Shown one piece after another: positions 6,702-13,841 of a stretch of 32,067 bases of DNA (its first letter is position 1; every line of letters starts with the position of its first letter). The notes below the pieces were generated by a model that was not told the DNA's origin, made no database searches, and worked only from the letters and a program-made list of their open reading frames with translations. The DNA is taken from NCBI GenBank assembly GCA_016183325.1, contig JACPEV010000030.1:1-32067 (forward strand). Direction: 5' to 3'. The DNA comes from Candidatus Curtissbacteria bacterium. Lineage in GTDB: Bacteria; Patescibacteriota; Microgenomatia; Curtissbacterales; GWA2-41-24. The translations under genes were made by a program, and so were the position numbers.

Positions 6702-8012
6702 GTGATTAAGCGCCCAAGGTTAATTCTTTTGTTGATTATTTTTTTGACAATCTCTTCGGTGTTAATTGATCTGCCGAAAGTTTCGTTTGGCGGTCGCGAA
6801 TTTTCTCACCCTGTGATAAATACAAAATTATTTGCGCGTGATTTAGAGCCTAAACTGGGACTTGATCTTGCTGGTGGAGTTCAGTTGGTGATGTCTGCTG
6901 ACATGTCCAAAATAGAAGACAGAGACCGCGATAACGCACTCGAGTCAGCAAAAAATATTATCGAAAATCGAATAAATCTGTTGGGGGTTTCGGAACCGGT
7001 CGTTCAAACGGCAAAGGCGGGCGATCAGCATAGAATAATAGTTGAAATTGCCGGAATTGCGGATATTGAGGCGGCAGTTTCAACCGTTAAAAAAACGGCT
7101 CATCTTGAATTCAGGACACTTAAAGCCGACTCACCGGAAGCGACAATTGCGGCACTACCAGACTCTTTTGAAAGTTCAGGACTAACAGGAAGTCAACTAA
7201 AAAGGGCGAGTGCTGCGCCAAGTCAAGATCCCCAAACCCCGGGTTATGTGGTCAATATTGAGTTTAATGACCAGGGAGCAAAAAAGTTTGAGGAGATAAC
7301 TCGCAATAATCTTTCAAAACCTGTGGCAATTTTCCTTGACGATCAATTGATTTCAGCGCCAACAGTTCAAGCTGTAATTGCCGACGGCCGGGCTCAAATA
7401 ACTGGAGATTTTACTTCGTCTGATGCCAAACAATTAGTAGTAGAGCTCAATGCCGGAGCTCTGCCTGTCCCCTTGAAAATCGAAAGTCAGACAAGAGTTG
7501 GTCCAACTTTGGGGGCGGACTCAATTCAAAAAAGTATTCTAGCTACCGGTGTGGGGCTTGCATCTGTTGCCATTTTTATGATTTTGTACTACCGCTCTTT
7601 GGGAGTTTTTGCGGTTGTTGCGCTTATTATATATTCTCTTATAACGTTTGCCATTTTTAAGGTGATTCCTGTTACTTTGACTCTCGCCGGAATTGCCGGT
7701 TTTGTGCTGTCTATTGGCATGGCAGTTGATGCCAATATTTTAATTTTTGAAAGAATCAAGGAAGAAATTCGCTGGGGTAAACCTCGCCATGAAGCACTAT
7801 TTTCTGGATTCGTCAGAGCCTGGTCTTCTATTCGTGATTCGAATGTGTCTTCACTAATTACGACTGCAATTCTATTTAATTTCGGCACGGGATCGATTCG
7901 GGGATTTGCGCTAACTTTGGCTATTGGAATTTTGATTTCCATGTTTTCGGCAATAACCGTAACGAGGACATTTTTGAGGATGTTCTGGGTAAAAGACACC
8001 TCCGAGGTGTAG
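6702..8012 (+). CDS. secD: protein translocase subunit SecD
   Basis: This 436-aa protein has one N-terminal transmembrane helix, a periplasmic P1 region, and a C-terminal block of five helices (about residues 270-430). Recognisable motifs include LGLDLAGGVQLVM, ISAPTVQA, GDFTSSDAKQLVVELNAGALPVPLKI and the RND-type SIGMAVDANILIFERIKEE. With SecF it pulls preproteins through SecYEG using the proton gradient. It is shorter than E. coli SecD (615 aa), as in many non-proteobacteria. The GTG start has no Shine-Dalgarno sequence and follows a -10 box by 8 nt. It is co-transcribed with secF, and its last codons form one arm of a perfect hairpin covering the secF ribosome binding site. Confidence 0.95.
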   Translation: MIKRPRLILLLIIFLTISSVLIDLPKVSFGGREFSHPVINTKLFARDLEPKLGLDLAGGVQLVMSADMSKIEDRDRDNALESAKNIIENRINLLGVSEPVVQTAKAGDQHRIIVEIAGIADIEAAVSTVKKTAHLEFRTLKADSPEATIAALPDSFESSGLTGSQLKRASAAPSQDPQTPGYVVNIEFNDQGAKKFEEITRNNLSKPVAIFLDDQLISAPTVQAVIADGRAQITGDFTSSDAKQLVVELNAGALPVPLKIESQTRVGPTLGADSIQKSILATGVGLASVAIFMILYYRSLGVFAVVALIIYSLITFAIFKVIPVTLTLAGIAGFVLSIGMAVDANILIFERIKEEIRWGKPRHEALFSGFVRAWSSIRDSNVSSLITTAILFNFGTGSIRGFALTLAIGILISMFSAITVTRTFLRMFWVKDTSEV

Positions 8013-8031
8013 GTTTTTCACCTCGGAGGTG
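7997..8031 (+). promoter_or_regulatory. perfect 13-bp hairpin hiding the secF Shine-Dalgarno sequence
   Basis: CACCTCCGAGGTG (7997-8009) and CACCTCGGAGGTG (8019-8031) are exact reverse complements with a 9-nt loop. The secD stop codon (8010-8012) starts the loop, and the 3' arm contains GGAGGTG, the only Shine-Dalgarno-like sequence before the secF ATG at 8050 (spacing rather long). Ribosomes finishing secD would melt the stem, suggesting translational coupling. Each arm is itself near-palindromic. Confidence 0.6.
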
Positions 8032-8049
8032 AGACTGGGAACAGAAACT

Positions 8050-8940
8050 ATGAATTTAATTAAATACCAGAATTGGTTTTTTGCATTTTCGCTTCTCTTA
8101 ATAATACCCGGGATCATGGCCTTTTTCTTGTGGGGCTTAAAGCTTGGAATTGATTTTTCGGGAGGAACGCTGTGGGAAATAGGATTTGAATCTAAGATTA
8201 GCGCGAATCAGGTTAAAGAATTATTTACCGAAAAAAATGTTGAGATTGCTTCCGCCGCTAATACGTCTGACCAATCGGTTATAGTCAGAATGAAAGTTAC
8301 GGACGAGGAAAAAATTAATGAGCTAAAAGGAAAGCTCGCCGAGTCATTCTCGAAAACTTATGACATAAGGTTGGAAACTGTCGGCCCGACAATTTCAAAG
8401 GAGTTGACACGAAACGCACTTTTGGCCGTTGCCATTTCCATTTTGGGAATAATGCTATATGTGACTTGGGCATTTAGGAAATTGCCAAAACCAGCTTCTT
8501 CAATCGCATTTGGAGTATGCACGGTTGTGGCACTGGTGCATGATGTTGTAGTAGTTGTTGGTATTTTTGCAATCTTGGGACACTTTTTTGCAGTTGAGAT
8601 TGACTCACTGTTTATAACGGCACTTTTGACTGTTTTGGGATTTTCCGTCCATGACACTATAGTTGTTTTTGACAGAATTAGGGAAAACCTTGCAAAGCAC
8701 GATGATTTTTCTTTTTCGGAAGTGGTAAATTATTCGATCGTTCAGACACTTGGAAGGTCGATGAATACGTCACTAACTGTAGTTTTTGTGCTTTTGGCAC
8801 TTCTTTTATTTGGAGGGCAATCAATTAAGACTTTTGTTTTAGCACTTTTAATCGGTGTGGTTTCCGGCACATATTCTTCCATTTTCAACGCCGCTCCCCT
8901 TTTGGTCGTCTGGCAAAAATTTAGAAGAGGAAAGTCATGA
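8050..8940 (+). CDS. secF: protein translocase subunit SecF
   Basis: This 296-aa protein starts at the ATG at 8050 (MNLIKYQNWFF). An in-frame GTG at 8029 lies inside the hairpin arm and would add only MRLGTET, so it is less likely. Six transmembrane helices are visible. Motifs include LGIDFSGGTLWEI after the first helix, ALVHDVVVVVGIFA, and GFSVHDTIVVFDRIRENL, the SecF signature. It forms the SecDF complex with the upstream product. Its stop overlaps the next gene's start as ATGA (8937-8940). Confidence 0.95.
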   Translation: MNLIKYQNWFFAFSLLLIIPGIMAFFLWGLKLGIDFSGGTLWEIGFESKISANQVKELFTEKNVEIASAANTSDQSVIVRMKVTDEEKINELKGKLAESFSKTYDIRLETVGPTISKELTRNALLAVAISILGIMLYVTWAFRKLPKPASSIAFGVCTVVALVHDVVVVVGIFAILGHFFAVEIDSLFITALLTVLGFSVHDTIVVFDRIRENLAKHDDFSFSEVVNYSIVQTLGRSMNTSLTVVFVLLALLLFGGQSIKTFVLALLIGVVSGTYSSIFNAAPLLVVWQKFRRGKS

Positions 8941-9194
8941 TTCAAATTTTAGGTCTTGTACTTTTAGTAGCCGGGCTAATTTATCTCTTAAAGAAAGACA
9001 TCAAGTTTTTCTCTCCGAGGGTCTATAGTTGGACTGATTTGATAGAGTACAAACTTTTAGCCAAATTTCTTTTTAAGGAAAAAAGTATAGAAGATGCAAG
9101 AATTAGAGGGCTTGCAAAAAATATAATAGCTTTAATAATTATTTTTGGGGGACTCGCTTTGATTTTTTTGGATCCAATCTTAGACAATATTTAG
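8937..9194 (+). CDS. small two-helix membrane protein downstream of secF
   Basis: This 85-aa protein overlaps secF by four bases (ATGA), so it is the third gene of the secDF operon. Hydrophobic segments lie at about residues 3-18 and 62-80, with a basic cytoplasmic-looking loop between (KKDIKFFSPRVYSW, EYKLLAKFLFKEKS). I do not recognise the family. The tight coupling suggests a link to translocation or membrane-protein quality control, but this is inference. It converges on the CCA-enzyme gene with no gap. Confidence 0.65.
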   Translation: MIQILGLVLLVAGLIYLLKKDIKFFSPRVYSWTDLIEYKLLAKFLFKEKSIEDARIRGLAKNIIALIIIFGGLALIFLDPILDNI

Positions 9195-10595
9195 TTAACT
9201 ATTCTTCAATTCAGTTATCTTATTTATTAGGTAACTTTTCTCGTTCTTTTTTGCGTCTTCTTGGACTTCTTCGAAGAGTTTGCTCAGGATTTCGCCGACT
9301 TTGGGGCCGGGTTTAATGTTTAAAATCTTCATGACGTCGTGGCCGTTTACTTTGAGATCGGCGACAGTAAAGGGTTTTGTCATCACTTCTTTTAGTCGTG
9401 CCCTAAAGAGTTTTAGGCGCCAGCTTTCCGGCTGCTGGAGTCCACCGCCGAGTCTGTCCCCGACTCGCAAGTCCATCATCGGCTCGATATTTTCTGGACC
9501 GATATTTCTGATGAAGCGACGCAGAGCACTGTCTGTTTGATTTTCATTGACGGTGAATTGATGCCAGCGAACTAGTTTGTATAATTTTTCTCTTTGATCT
9601 TTTGATAAGTGAAGTCTTCTTGCGATATCCAATGCTTGCCGCCCCCCAACGACTTCATGATTATAAAAAGTCCTAACACCTTCTTCTGTAACATTGGCAA
9701 CTTTGGCTTTACCGATATCGTGAAGAAGAGTCGCAAATCTGACAATAATGTCTTTTGCAGGACAGTTTCTCAAGCTTTCAACACAATGAGTGCCAACGTC
9801 AAAGATGTGATGACGTTTGGGGCTTTTTTGCTCAACGGAAAAACAAACCTCCAGTTCGGGTAAAAAGATTTGAAGTAGACCAGCTTGACGAGCAAGAAGG
9901 ATGCCATCTGCTGCATTTTCAGACTCGAGTATCTTGAAAATTTCATCGCGGATTCGCTCTTGTGAGATCTGACTGAGCAAATTGGCATTATTCTTGATAG
10001 CAGCGAGGGTCTTTTCTTCGATAGTAAATCCAAGAGTGGTGGCGAAGCGAACAGCTCGAAGAAGTCTTAGCGCATCCTCTTGAAACCTTTGATCAGGATC
10101 ACCTACTGTCCGGATGATCTTACTTTGTAAGTCCTTCTGCCCGCCAAATGGATCAGCGAGAATAAATTGAGAATTGAGAATTGAGAGTTGAGAGTTACTT
10201 TTGGCACTTTCCACTTTCCACTTTCCACTTTCCACTTTCTTCAGGGCAATGGCGTTGATAGTGAAGTCGCGGCGGGATAGATCTTCTTCAAGAGTTTTTC
10301 CCCAGACCACTTTGTCCGGATGGCGTTTATCTGAATAACCCATTTCGCGGCGATAAGTAGTGATTTCGACTGTTTGGTCTCCCGTGGGCACGCCGACTGT
10401 ACCGAAGCGATTGCTATAAAAACCATTTTTAAAAAGCTTCAGAATTTCCTCTGGCTTGGCATTTGTTGTTAAATCCCAATCAGTTACGGCCTGATTTGAT
10501 AAAAGATCGCGGACGGCGCCACCGACAACGGCTACTTCAAAACTGGCTTTGTCCAGTTTGGTTATTATTTGTTCGACTCCCAAATCAAGCTTCAT
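9195..10595 (-). CDS. cca: CCA-adding tRNA nucleotidyltransferase with HD domain
   Basis: This 466-aa enzyme has the class II nucleotidyltransferase head (VVGGAVRDLLSNQ, then the D-W-D-L-T-T catalytic pair at about residues 40-42), the RRDFTINAIAL motif, the DPFGG loop, the RNA-binding region (FQEDALRLLRAVRFATTLGF, with RIRDEIFKIL) and a C-terminal HD domain (FATLLHDIGKAKV, YNHEVVGG). It adds or repairs the 3' CCA of tRNAs. Between INAIAL and ADPFGG, where the family usually has under ten residues, lies an extra segment of about 25 aa (KVESGKWKVES then SNSQLSILNSQ) encoded by two heptanucleotide arrays. The -10 TAAAAT ends 6 nt before the ATG, so the mRNA is likely leaderless. Confidence 0.93.
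   Translation of the reverse strand: MKLDLGVEQIITKLDKASFEVAVVGGAVRDLLSNQAVTDWDLTTNAKPEEILKLFKNGFYSNRFGTVGVPTGDQTVEITTYRREMGYSDKRHPDKVVWGKTLEEDLSRRDFTINAIALKKVESGKWKVESAKSNSQLSILNSQFILADPFGGQKDLQSKIIRTVGDPDQRFQEDALRLLRAVRFATTLGFTIEEKTLAAIKNNANLLSQISQERIRDEIFKILESENAADGILLARQAGLLQIFLPELEVCFSVEQKSPKRHHIFDVGTHCVESLRNCPAKDIIVRFATLLHDIGKAKVANVTEEGVRTFYNHEVVGGRQALDIARRLHLSKDQREKLYKLVRWHQFTVNENQTDSALRRFIRNIGPENIEPMMDLRVGDRLGGGLQQPESWRLKLFRARLKEVMTKPFTVADLKVNGHDVMKILNIKPGPKVGEILSKLFEEVQEDAKKNEKSYLINKITELKNS
10165..10239. repeat. two heptanucleotide arrays inside the cca coding region
   Basis: 10165-10199 holds AATTGAG x3, AGTTGAG and AGTTACT; 10205-10239 holds five perfect CACTTTC units. Each is 35 bp. 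Seven is not a multiple of three, so gain or loss of a single unit would shift the cca reading frame; three units would restore it. The repeats encode the family-atypical stretch before DPFGG. Similar heptameric short tandem repeats (STRRs) are known from cyanobacteria. Confidence 0.9.
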
Positions 10596-10601
10596 ACCTA
10601 G

Positions 10602-10637
10602 ATTTTACTATGAATTGTGTAAACATTGTTCTAAAAT
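10602..10637. promoter_or_regulatory. divergent leaderless promoters of cca and recJ
   Basis: Minus strand: TAAAAT (10607-10602) with 6 nt before the cca ATG. Plus strand: TAAAAT (10632-10637) with 7 nt before the recJ ATG. The whole intergenic region is only 49 bp. Neither -35 box is close to consensus. Confidence 0.55.
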
Positions 10638-10644
10638 TACTTAA

Positions 10645-12270
10645 ATGATAAAACGCGACTGGAAGATTAAATCGAAAGTTGCAAAAAAAAGCAAAAGCTG
10701 GCTGCTTGATATCTTAGCGAAAAACAGGGGGCTTAATTCATCTTCTAAACTTAAAGGATTTTTAAATCCGACTATCGATCAAATACTGGATATTCAACCA
10801 ACAAATCTTCAATCCGGCGTCAAAAGGATCGAGGCAGCTATCAAAAAAGGCGAGAAAATAATCGTTTATTCTGATTATGATGCGGATGGGATGTGCGGTA
10901 CGGCAATCATGTGGGAGACATTAAACGACCTTTCGGCAAATGTTTTACCATATATACCTCACAGAATTCGCGAAGGTTACGGACTTTCAAATGGGGCAAT
11001 TTCTGAGCTTGCCGAGCAGAAAGTAAACCTAATTATTACTGTTGATCACGGTGTAACTGCGGTTTCGCAAGTTGAACATGCGAGAAAACTGGGAGTTGAC
11101 GTTGTTATCACAGACCACCATGTTATGCCTGCTAGGCGACCAAAACCAACTGCAATGGTGCATAGTGTTGATTTGTGTGGGGCTGGTGTTGCCTGGCGGC
11201 TTTGTTTTGAAATTGTTAAAAAATTAAAACCTGATTACAAGGATACTTTGACTGGCAAGCTGGAGTTGGCGGCCTTGGCGACAATTGCCGATTTGGTACC
11301 GCTTATCGGCGGCAGCAGAGCAATTGTTAAACTTGGACTTGAAATACTTTCTAAAACAAAGCGGCCAGGACTTTTGGCACTAATTAGAAGTGCTGGTATA
11401 AACGGCAAGATAGGAACTTATGAGATCGGTCATATTTTGGCTCCAAGAATCAATGCCATGGGCAGGATTGAGCATGGTATGGATGCGCTGAGGCTTCTTT
11501 GTACTAAAAGCAAAAGTCAGGCGCATGATTTAGCGGAGGTTTTAAGCCGAACAAATAGTAAACGTCAGGATTTAACTGTTTCTGCAGTCAATAGTGCTTT
11601 ATCGATGGTTGAAAGTGACCAATTGGTCGGAGTAGTTTCTCACGAGGCTTGGCATGAGGGCGTAATCGGGCTTGTTGCCTCGAGACTTGTGGAGCAGTAT
11701 TGGCGGCCGATGATTGCAATTTCCAAAGGTGAAGTTTATTCAAAAGGCTCGGCAAGATCTATTCCGGGATTTAATATTGTCGAGGCAATTCGATCTTCTT
11801 CCGAATATTTGGTGGATGCCGGCGGGCACCCGATGGCAGCAGGATTTACGATTGAAACGCGTCATATAGAAGTTTTTTCTGCGCAAATTAATAAATATGC
11901 CGCCTCACGAATTACCAATGAATTACTGACTCCGAAACTTGAGATTGAATGTGAGCTTGAAAAGGAAGACATCAATCACAAAACTCTCGATGAAATTAGC
12001 CAGTTTGAACCATATGGTATGGCGAATCCCCAACCGATTTTTTTAACCCGCAACCTGATGGTTGAGGATGTGAGAACGGTTGGCGCTGATAATAAACATT
12101 TAAAACTTCAAGTCGACGGATTTGGCGCAATTGGATTTAATATGGGAGAAAAAAAAGCGGAGATTCGACCGGGGTATTTAGTGGATTTGGTTTATACTTT
12201 GGCTGAGGACAAGTACAATGGGAATGGAAGTTTACAGTTAAAGATTAAGGATTTGGCAATTAATAACTAG
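10645..12270 (+). CDS. recJ: single-stranded-DNA-specific exonuclease RecJ
   Basis: This 541-aa protein matches the usual length. It has the DHH phosphoesterase motifs in order: SDYDADGMCGTA (motif I), ITVDHGV (II), VVITDHHVMP (III) and LAALATIADLVPL (IV). The DHHA1 domain carries GSARSIPGFNIVEAI and GGHPMAAGFTI, and a C-terminal OB fold follows (FEPYGMANPQPIF onward). It degrades ssDNA 5' to 3' in recombination and mismatch or base-excision repair. The ATG follows a TAAAAT box by 7 nt, so translation is probably leaderless. Confidence 0.95.
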   Translation: MIKRDWKIKSKVAKKSKSWLLDILAKNRGLNSSSKLKGFLNPTIDQILDIQPTNLQSGVKRIEAAIKKGEKIIVYSDYDADGMCGTAIMWETLNDLSANVLPYIPHRIREGYGLSNGAISELAEQKVNLIITVDHGVTAVSQVEHARKLGVDVVITDHHVMPARRPKPTAMVHSVDLCGAGVAWRLCFEIVKKLKPDYKDTLTGKLELAALATIADLVPLIGGSRAIVKLGLEILSKTKRPGLLALIRSAGINGKIGTYEIGHILAPRINAMGRIEHGMDALRLLCTKSKSQAHDLAEVLSRTNSKRQDLTVSAVNSALSMVESDQLVGVVSHEAWHEGVIGLVASRLVEQYWRPMIAISKGEVYSKGSARSIPGFNIVEAIRSSSEYLVDAGGHPMAAGFTIETRHIEVFSAQINKYAASRITNELLTPKLEIECELEKEDINHKTLDEISQFEPYGMANPQPIFLTRNLMVEDVRTVGADNKHLKLQVDGFGAIGFNMGEKKAEIRPGYLVDLVYTLAEDKYNGNGSLQLKIKDLAINN

Positions 12271-12361
12271 TATCATCACTGTCTAGTTTCCGGCATTAAA
12301 CACACTCCTTTTGTCTTGAAAACCCTCGATGAGCTTCCTAGCCTCTGTCTTTTATTTCTAT

Positions 12362-12682
12362 TTATACCCCTAATCGTCCGTTAGGGAATTTTTCAGTCGG
12401 ATTAAAAAACCCCCGCTCCGTGATTACCGGTTTATTAGGAGAATCTGGTCTGTAACTATAACCCTCCCTTACGACCGGGACGTCTTCTGATTTATCCGGT
12501 TCAACTGTTGTCTCGACAACCGGCTTAGATACATCTTGTATTTCTGAAGCCGGGAAAATGGCAGGTGTGAATTTTTCAGGGCTTGGTACTGGAACATCCT
12601 CTACGCCATGTCTCTCATGGAACCAACCCCTGCCGCTTGGTTCGACTCCGAATCCGTTGATGCTTTCTTTTTGTACTGACAT
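12362..12682 (-). CDS. 106-aa Pro/Glu/Val-rich protein of unknown function, under Leu-type attenuation
   Basis: This is a hydrophilic, low-complexity protein (VEDVPVPSPEKFTPAI, VETTVEPDKSEDVPVV) with no signal peptide, transmembrane helix or recognisable domain; it is probably largely disordered. The coding case is good: a perfect ribosome binding site, AAAGGAGGTG (minus strand, 12700-12691), lies 8 nt before the ATG, and the gene sits behind its own promoter, leader peptide and terminator. The leader suggests expression rises when leucine (or charged Leu-tRNA) is scarce. Its function cannot be guessed from sequence. Its neighbour at 13140 has the same regulatory layout. Confidence 0.7.
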   Translation of the reverse strand: MSVQKESINGFGVEPSGRGWFHERHGVEDVPVPSPEKFTPAIFPASEIQDVSKPVVETTVEPDKSEDVPVVREGYSYRPDSPNKPVITERGFFNPTEKFPNGRLGV

Positions 12683-12756
12683 TTAAATTTCACCTCCTTT
12701 GGTTCGCCGAAATTTATATGAAGGCGACCTTCAATTTAAAAGTTAAAATTGCCAAT

Positions 12757-12779
12757 AAAAAACCTCCCTTTGGGGAGGT
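12757..12779 (-). terminator. leader terminator (attenuator) of the 106-aa protein gene
   Basis: On the minus strand, ACCTCCC-caaa-GGGAGGT is followed by a run of Us (A-run at 12757-12762 on the plus strand). It lies 75 nt upstream of the start codon, so it controls read-through into the gene. Confidence 0.85.
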
Positions 12780-12827
12780 CTGTTTCCTTATGGTCTTTAA
12801 GATTATATCTTAAGCCATAACCTCCCC
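12772..12827 (-). promoter_or_regulatory. antiterminator of the Leu-type attenuator
   Basis: On the minus strand, GGGGAGGT (12827-12820) can pair with ACCTCCCC, the 5' arm of the terminator. TTATGG pairs with CCATAA, and TTAAGAT-ata-ATCTTAA forms the inner stem. The three helices (7-8, 6 and 7 bp) stack into one long hairpin that excludes the terminator. The leader-peptide stop codon (12812-12810) lies inside its 5' half, so a ribosome reaching the stop would block it. Confidence 0.8.
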
Positions 12828-12923
12828 TAGTCTCTTGCCCAAAAGCAAGAGGCCGCTAATAAGAGAGCTTGTTATGAGCAAGCTCATAATAAGGAGAGTA
12901 AGGATTAAGATATTCAAATACAT
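12810..12923 (-). CDS. Leu-rich leader peptide (37 aa), attenuator control
   Basis: The ATG at 12923-12921 opens a 37-codon frame ending in TAA. It has 13 Leu codons (including a run of four, LLLL, near residue 26) and 5 Ile codons. The peptide begins MYLNILIL and ends GKRLGEVMA. Its DNA also contains perfect hairpins TTATGAGC-tt-GCTCATAA and CTCTTGC-(N6)-GCAAGAG that may act as pause sites. The ATG lies 8 nt after a -10 box, so the leader mRNA is itself leaderless. The Leu run recalls the leuL/ilvL type of leader. Confidence 0.8.
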   Translation of the reverse strand: MYLNILILTLLIMSLLITSSLISGLLLLGKRLGEVMA

Positions 12924-12931
12924 TAACGTGT

Positions 12932-12961
12932 ACTATACGATACTTTGACTTTGATTGTCAA
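12932..12961 (-). promoter_or_regulatory. promoter of the Leu-type attenuated unit
   Basis: Minus strand: TTGACA (12961-12956), an 18-nt spacer, TATAGT (12937-12932), 8 nt, then the leader-peptide ATG. Confidence 0.75.
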
Positions 12962-12975
12962 ATTTTTTAGTCTAC

Positions 12976-13127
12976 CAAGCTTGGTGAAAACCTATTGACC
13001 TTGACCTTGTAAGAAAACGTTGTTGTAACAAACCAACGATTTGTCATCCTGAACTTGATTCAGGATCTAATCTCAGATTCCGAAACGAGTTCGGAATGAC
13101 AAGAAAAACAAGGTTTTCACCAAACTC
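12976..13127. mobile_element. MITE-like element, 152 bp, with 8-bp direct repeats
   Basis: Direct repeats TAGTCTAC (12968-12975 and 13128-13135) flank a unit whose ends carry a perfect 13-bp inverted repeat, TTGGTGAAAACCT / AGGTTTTCACCAA. Inside is a GTCATCC...GGAATGAC double hairpin (13043-13100) and a small CGTTG...CAACG stem. No coding capacity. It separates the Leu-type and Ile-type units and ends 5 bp beyond the downstream gene's stop. Confidence 0.75.
13043..13100. repeat. GTCATCC/GAATGAC double-hairpin repeat, intergenic copy
   Basis: GTCATCCTGAA-cttga-TTCAGGATC is followed by GATTCCGAA-acgag-TTCGGAATGAC: two nearly perfect hairpins whose outer ends (GTCATcC / GgAATGAC) are also complementary. 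Related copies lie at 19547-19616 (gltX), 21630-21712 (cysS) and 31798-31890. Confidence 0.85.
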
Positions 13128-13139
13128 TAGTCTACAAAA

Positions 13140-13472
13140 TTATGTAGGTATATTAAACTTGCGAACAACTCTGTCAGGATTTTTGAGAAGGTTTAACTCC
13201 ATCATTAACTGAGAAACAGCGTAACCTTCAGGATCTTGTCTCTTCATATCTTCAAGTTGCTTTTTCGACAAGACTTGAGCTTCTCCACTTAAATTCCAAT
13301 GAAAACCAACCCTCCTGACTATCCTTTCTGCATCTGCCTCGTTATGATCAATCATGTTTCTTAATCTGGCCAGCTCAACCAGTGTCCTTAAGACACTCGA
13401 CGGTTGTTTTCTATAGTGTTCAAGACATACTTGTTCCCAATCTATCGGTGCAGTAGATCGTTCTGATGCCAT
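13140..13472 (-). CDS. 110-aa protein of unknown function, under Ile-type attenuation
   Basis: The start is the ATG at 13472-13470 (MASERSTAPIDW), 3 nt after a perfect AAAGGAGGTG (13485-13476). The frame is open further up, but that stretch is the terminator region. The protein is soluble and mainly helical (EQVCLEHYRKQPSSVLRTLVELARLRNMID, then a charged C-terminal half). No domain is recognised. The early helix with LARLRNMID is faintly like an AroQ chorismate mutase, but the catalytic pattern is missing. It lies between the Leu-type unit and the Phe-controlled prephenate dehydratase gene and shares their leader layout. Confidence 0.7.
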   Translation of the reverse strand: MASERSTAPIDWEQVCLEHYRKQPSSVLRTLVELARLRNMIDHNEADAERIVRRVGFHWNLSGEAQVLSKKQLEDMKRQDPEGYAVSQLMMELNLLKNPDRVVRKFNIPT

Positions 13473-13491
13473 AGTCACCTCCTTTTGCCAC

Positions 13492-13515
13492 AAAAAAACC
13501 TCCCGTTTGGGAGGT
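13492..13515 (-). terminator. leader terminator (attenuator) of the 110-aa protein gene
   Basis: On the minus strand, ACCTCCC-aaac-GGGAGGT is followed by a run of seven Us (plus-strand A-run 13492-13498). It is placed 20 nt before the start codon. Confidence 0.88.
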
Positions 13516-13560
13516 TTGTCTCGCATTAGGTTATTTTTAACCTTAGTCGAGATACCTCCC
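13509..13560 (-). promoter_or_regulatory. antiterminator of the Ile-type attenuator
   Basis: On the minus strand, GGGAGGT (13560-13554, within the leader-peptide codons) can pair with ACCTCCC of the terminator. TCTCG pairs with CGAGA, and AGGTTA-aaaa-TAACCT closes the inner stem. The leader stop codon TAA (13545-13543) lies between the second and third helices. A ribosome stalled on the upstream Ile codons leaves the whole structure free; one at the stop covers it. Confidence 0.8.
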
Positions 13561-13605
13561 AGAAGAGGTAATAATAATGCTAATTGCGATGGCCGAATTT
13601 TTCAT
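13543..13605 (-). CDS. Ile-rich leader peptide (20 aa), attenuator control
   Basis: Peptide MKNSAIAISIIITSSGRYLD. Five of twenty residues are Ile, including three ATT codons in a row, 9-14 codons before the stop. The ATG (13605-13603) is 8 nt after a TAGAAT -10 box, so the leader is read from a leaderless RNA. The GGGAGGT of the antiterminator is formed by the G-R-Y codons. Confidence 0.8.
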   Translation of the reverse strand: MKNSAIAISIIITSSGRYLD

Positions 13606-13613
13606 TGTTTGTA

Positions 13614-13642
13614 ATTCTAATTGATCCTTTTTAAGTTGTCAA
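13614..13642 (-). promoter_or_regulatory. promoter of the Ile-type attenuated unit
   Basis: Minus strand: consensus TTGACA (13642-13637), a 17-nt spacer, TAGAAT (13619-13614), 8 nt, then the leader ATG. A second TGTCAA/TTGACA inverted repeat spans about 13637-13653 and could be an operator. Confidence 0.82.
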
Positions 13643-13841
13643 ATAAAATTGACAGTTTCATTTTAAATTGTTAGCTTTCCTCATCGAGCATTTTATTGAG
13701 TTGCGACGTCACGAACTGCCGTCTTTTTAATTGATAATACTCCATTCCACCTATTCTTACCAAAAGTGGTTGCGATGACAACCAAATCATAAGATGCGGG
13801 TTTTCGTCTTTATAATTGTCGGGGGGGTTCAACATATTCGT

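Noticed and set aside
8029-8049. GTG start of secF at 8029.
   Set aside because: It lies inside the hairpin and the SD sequence; MNLIKYQ from 8050 aligns with usual SecF starts.
13140-13472. Chorismate mutase (AroQ) identity for the 110-aa protein, suggested by its position next to pheA.
   Set aside because: LARLRNMID resembles the AroQ first helix, but the required Arg/Lys/Glu catalytic pattern is absent.
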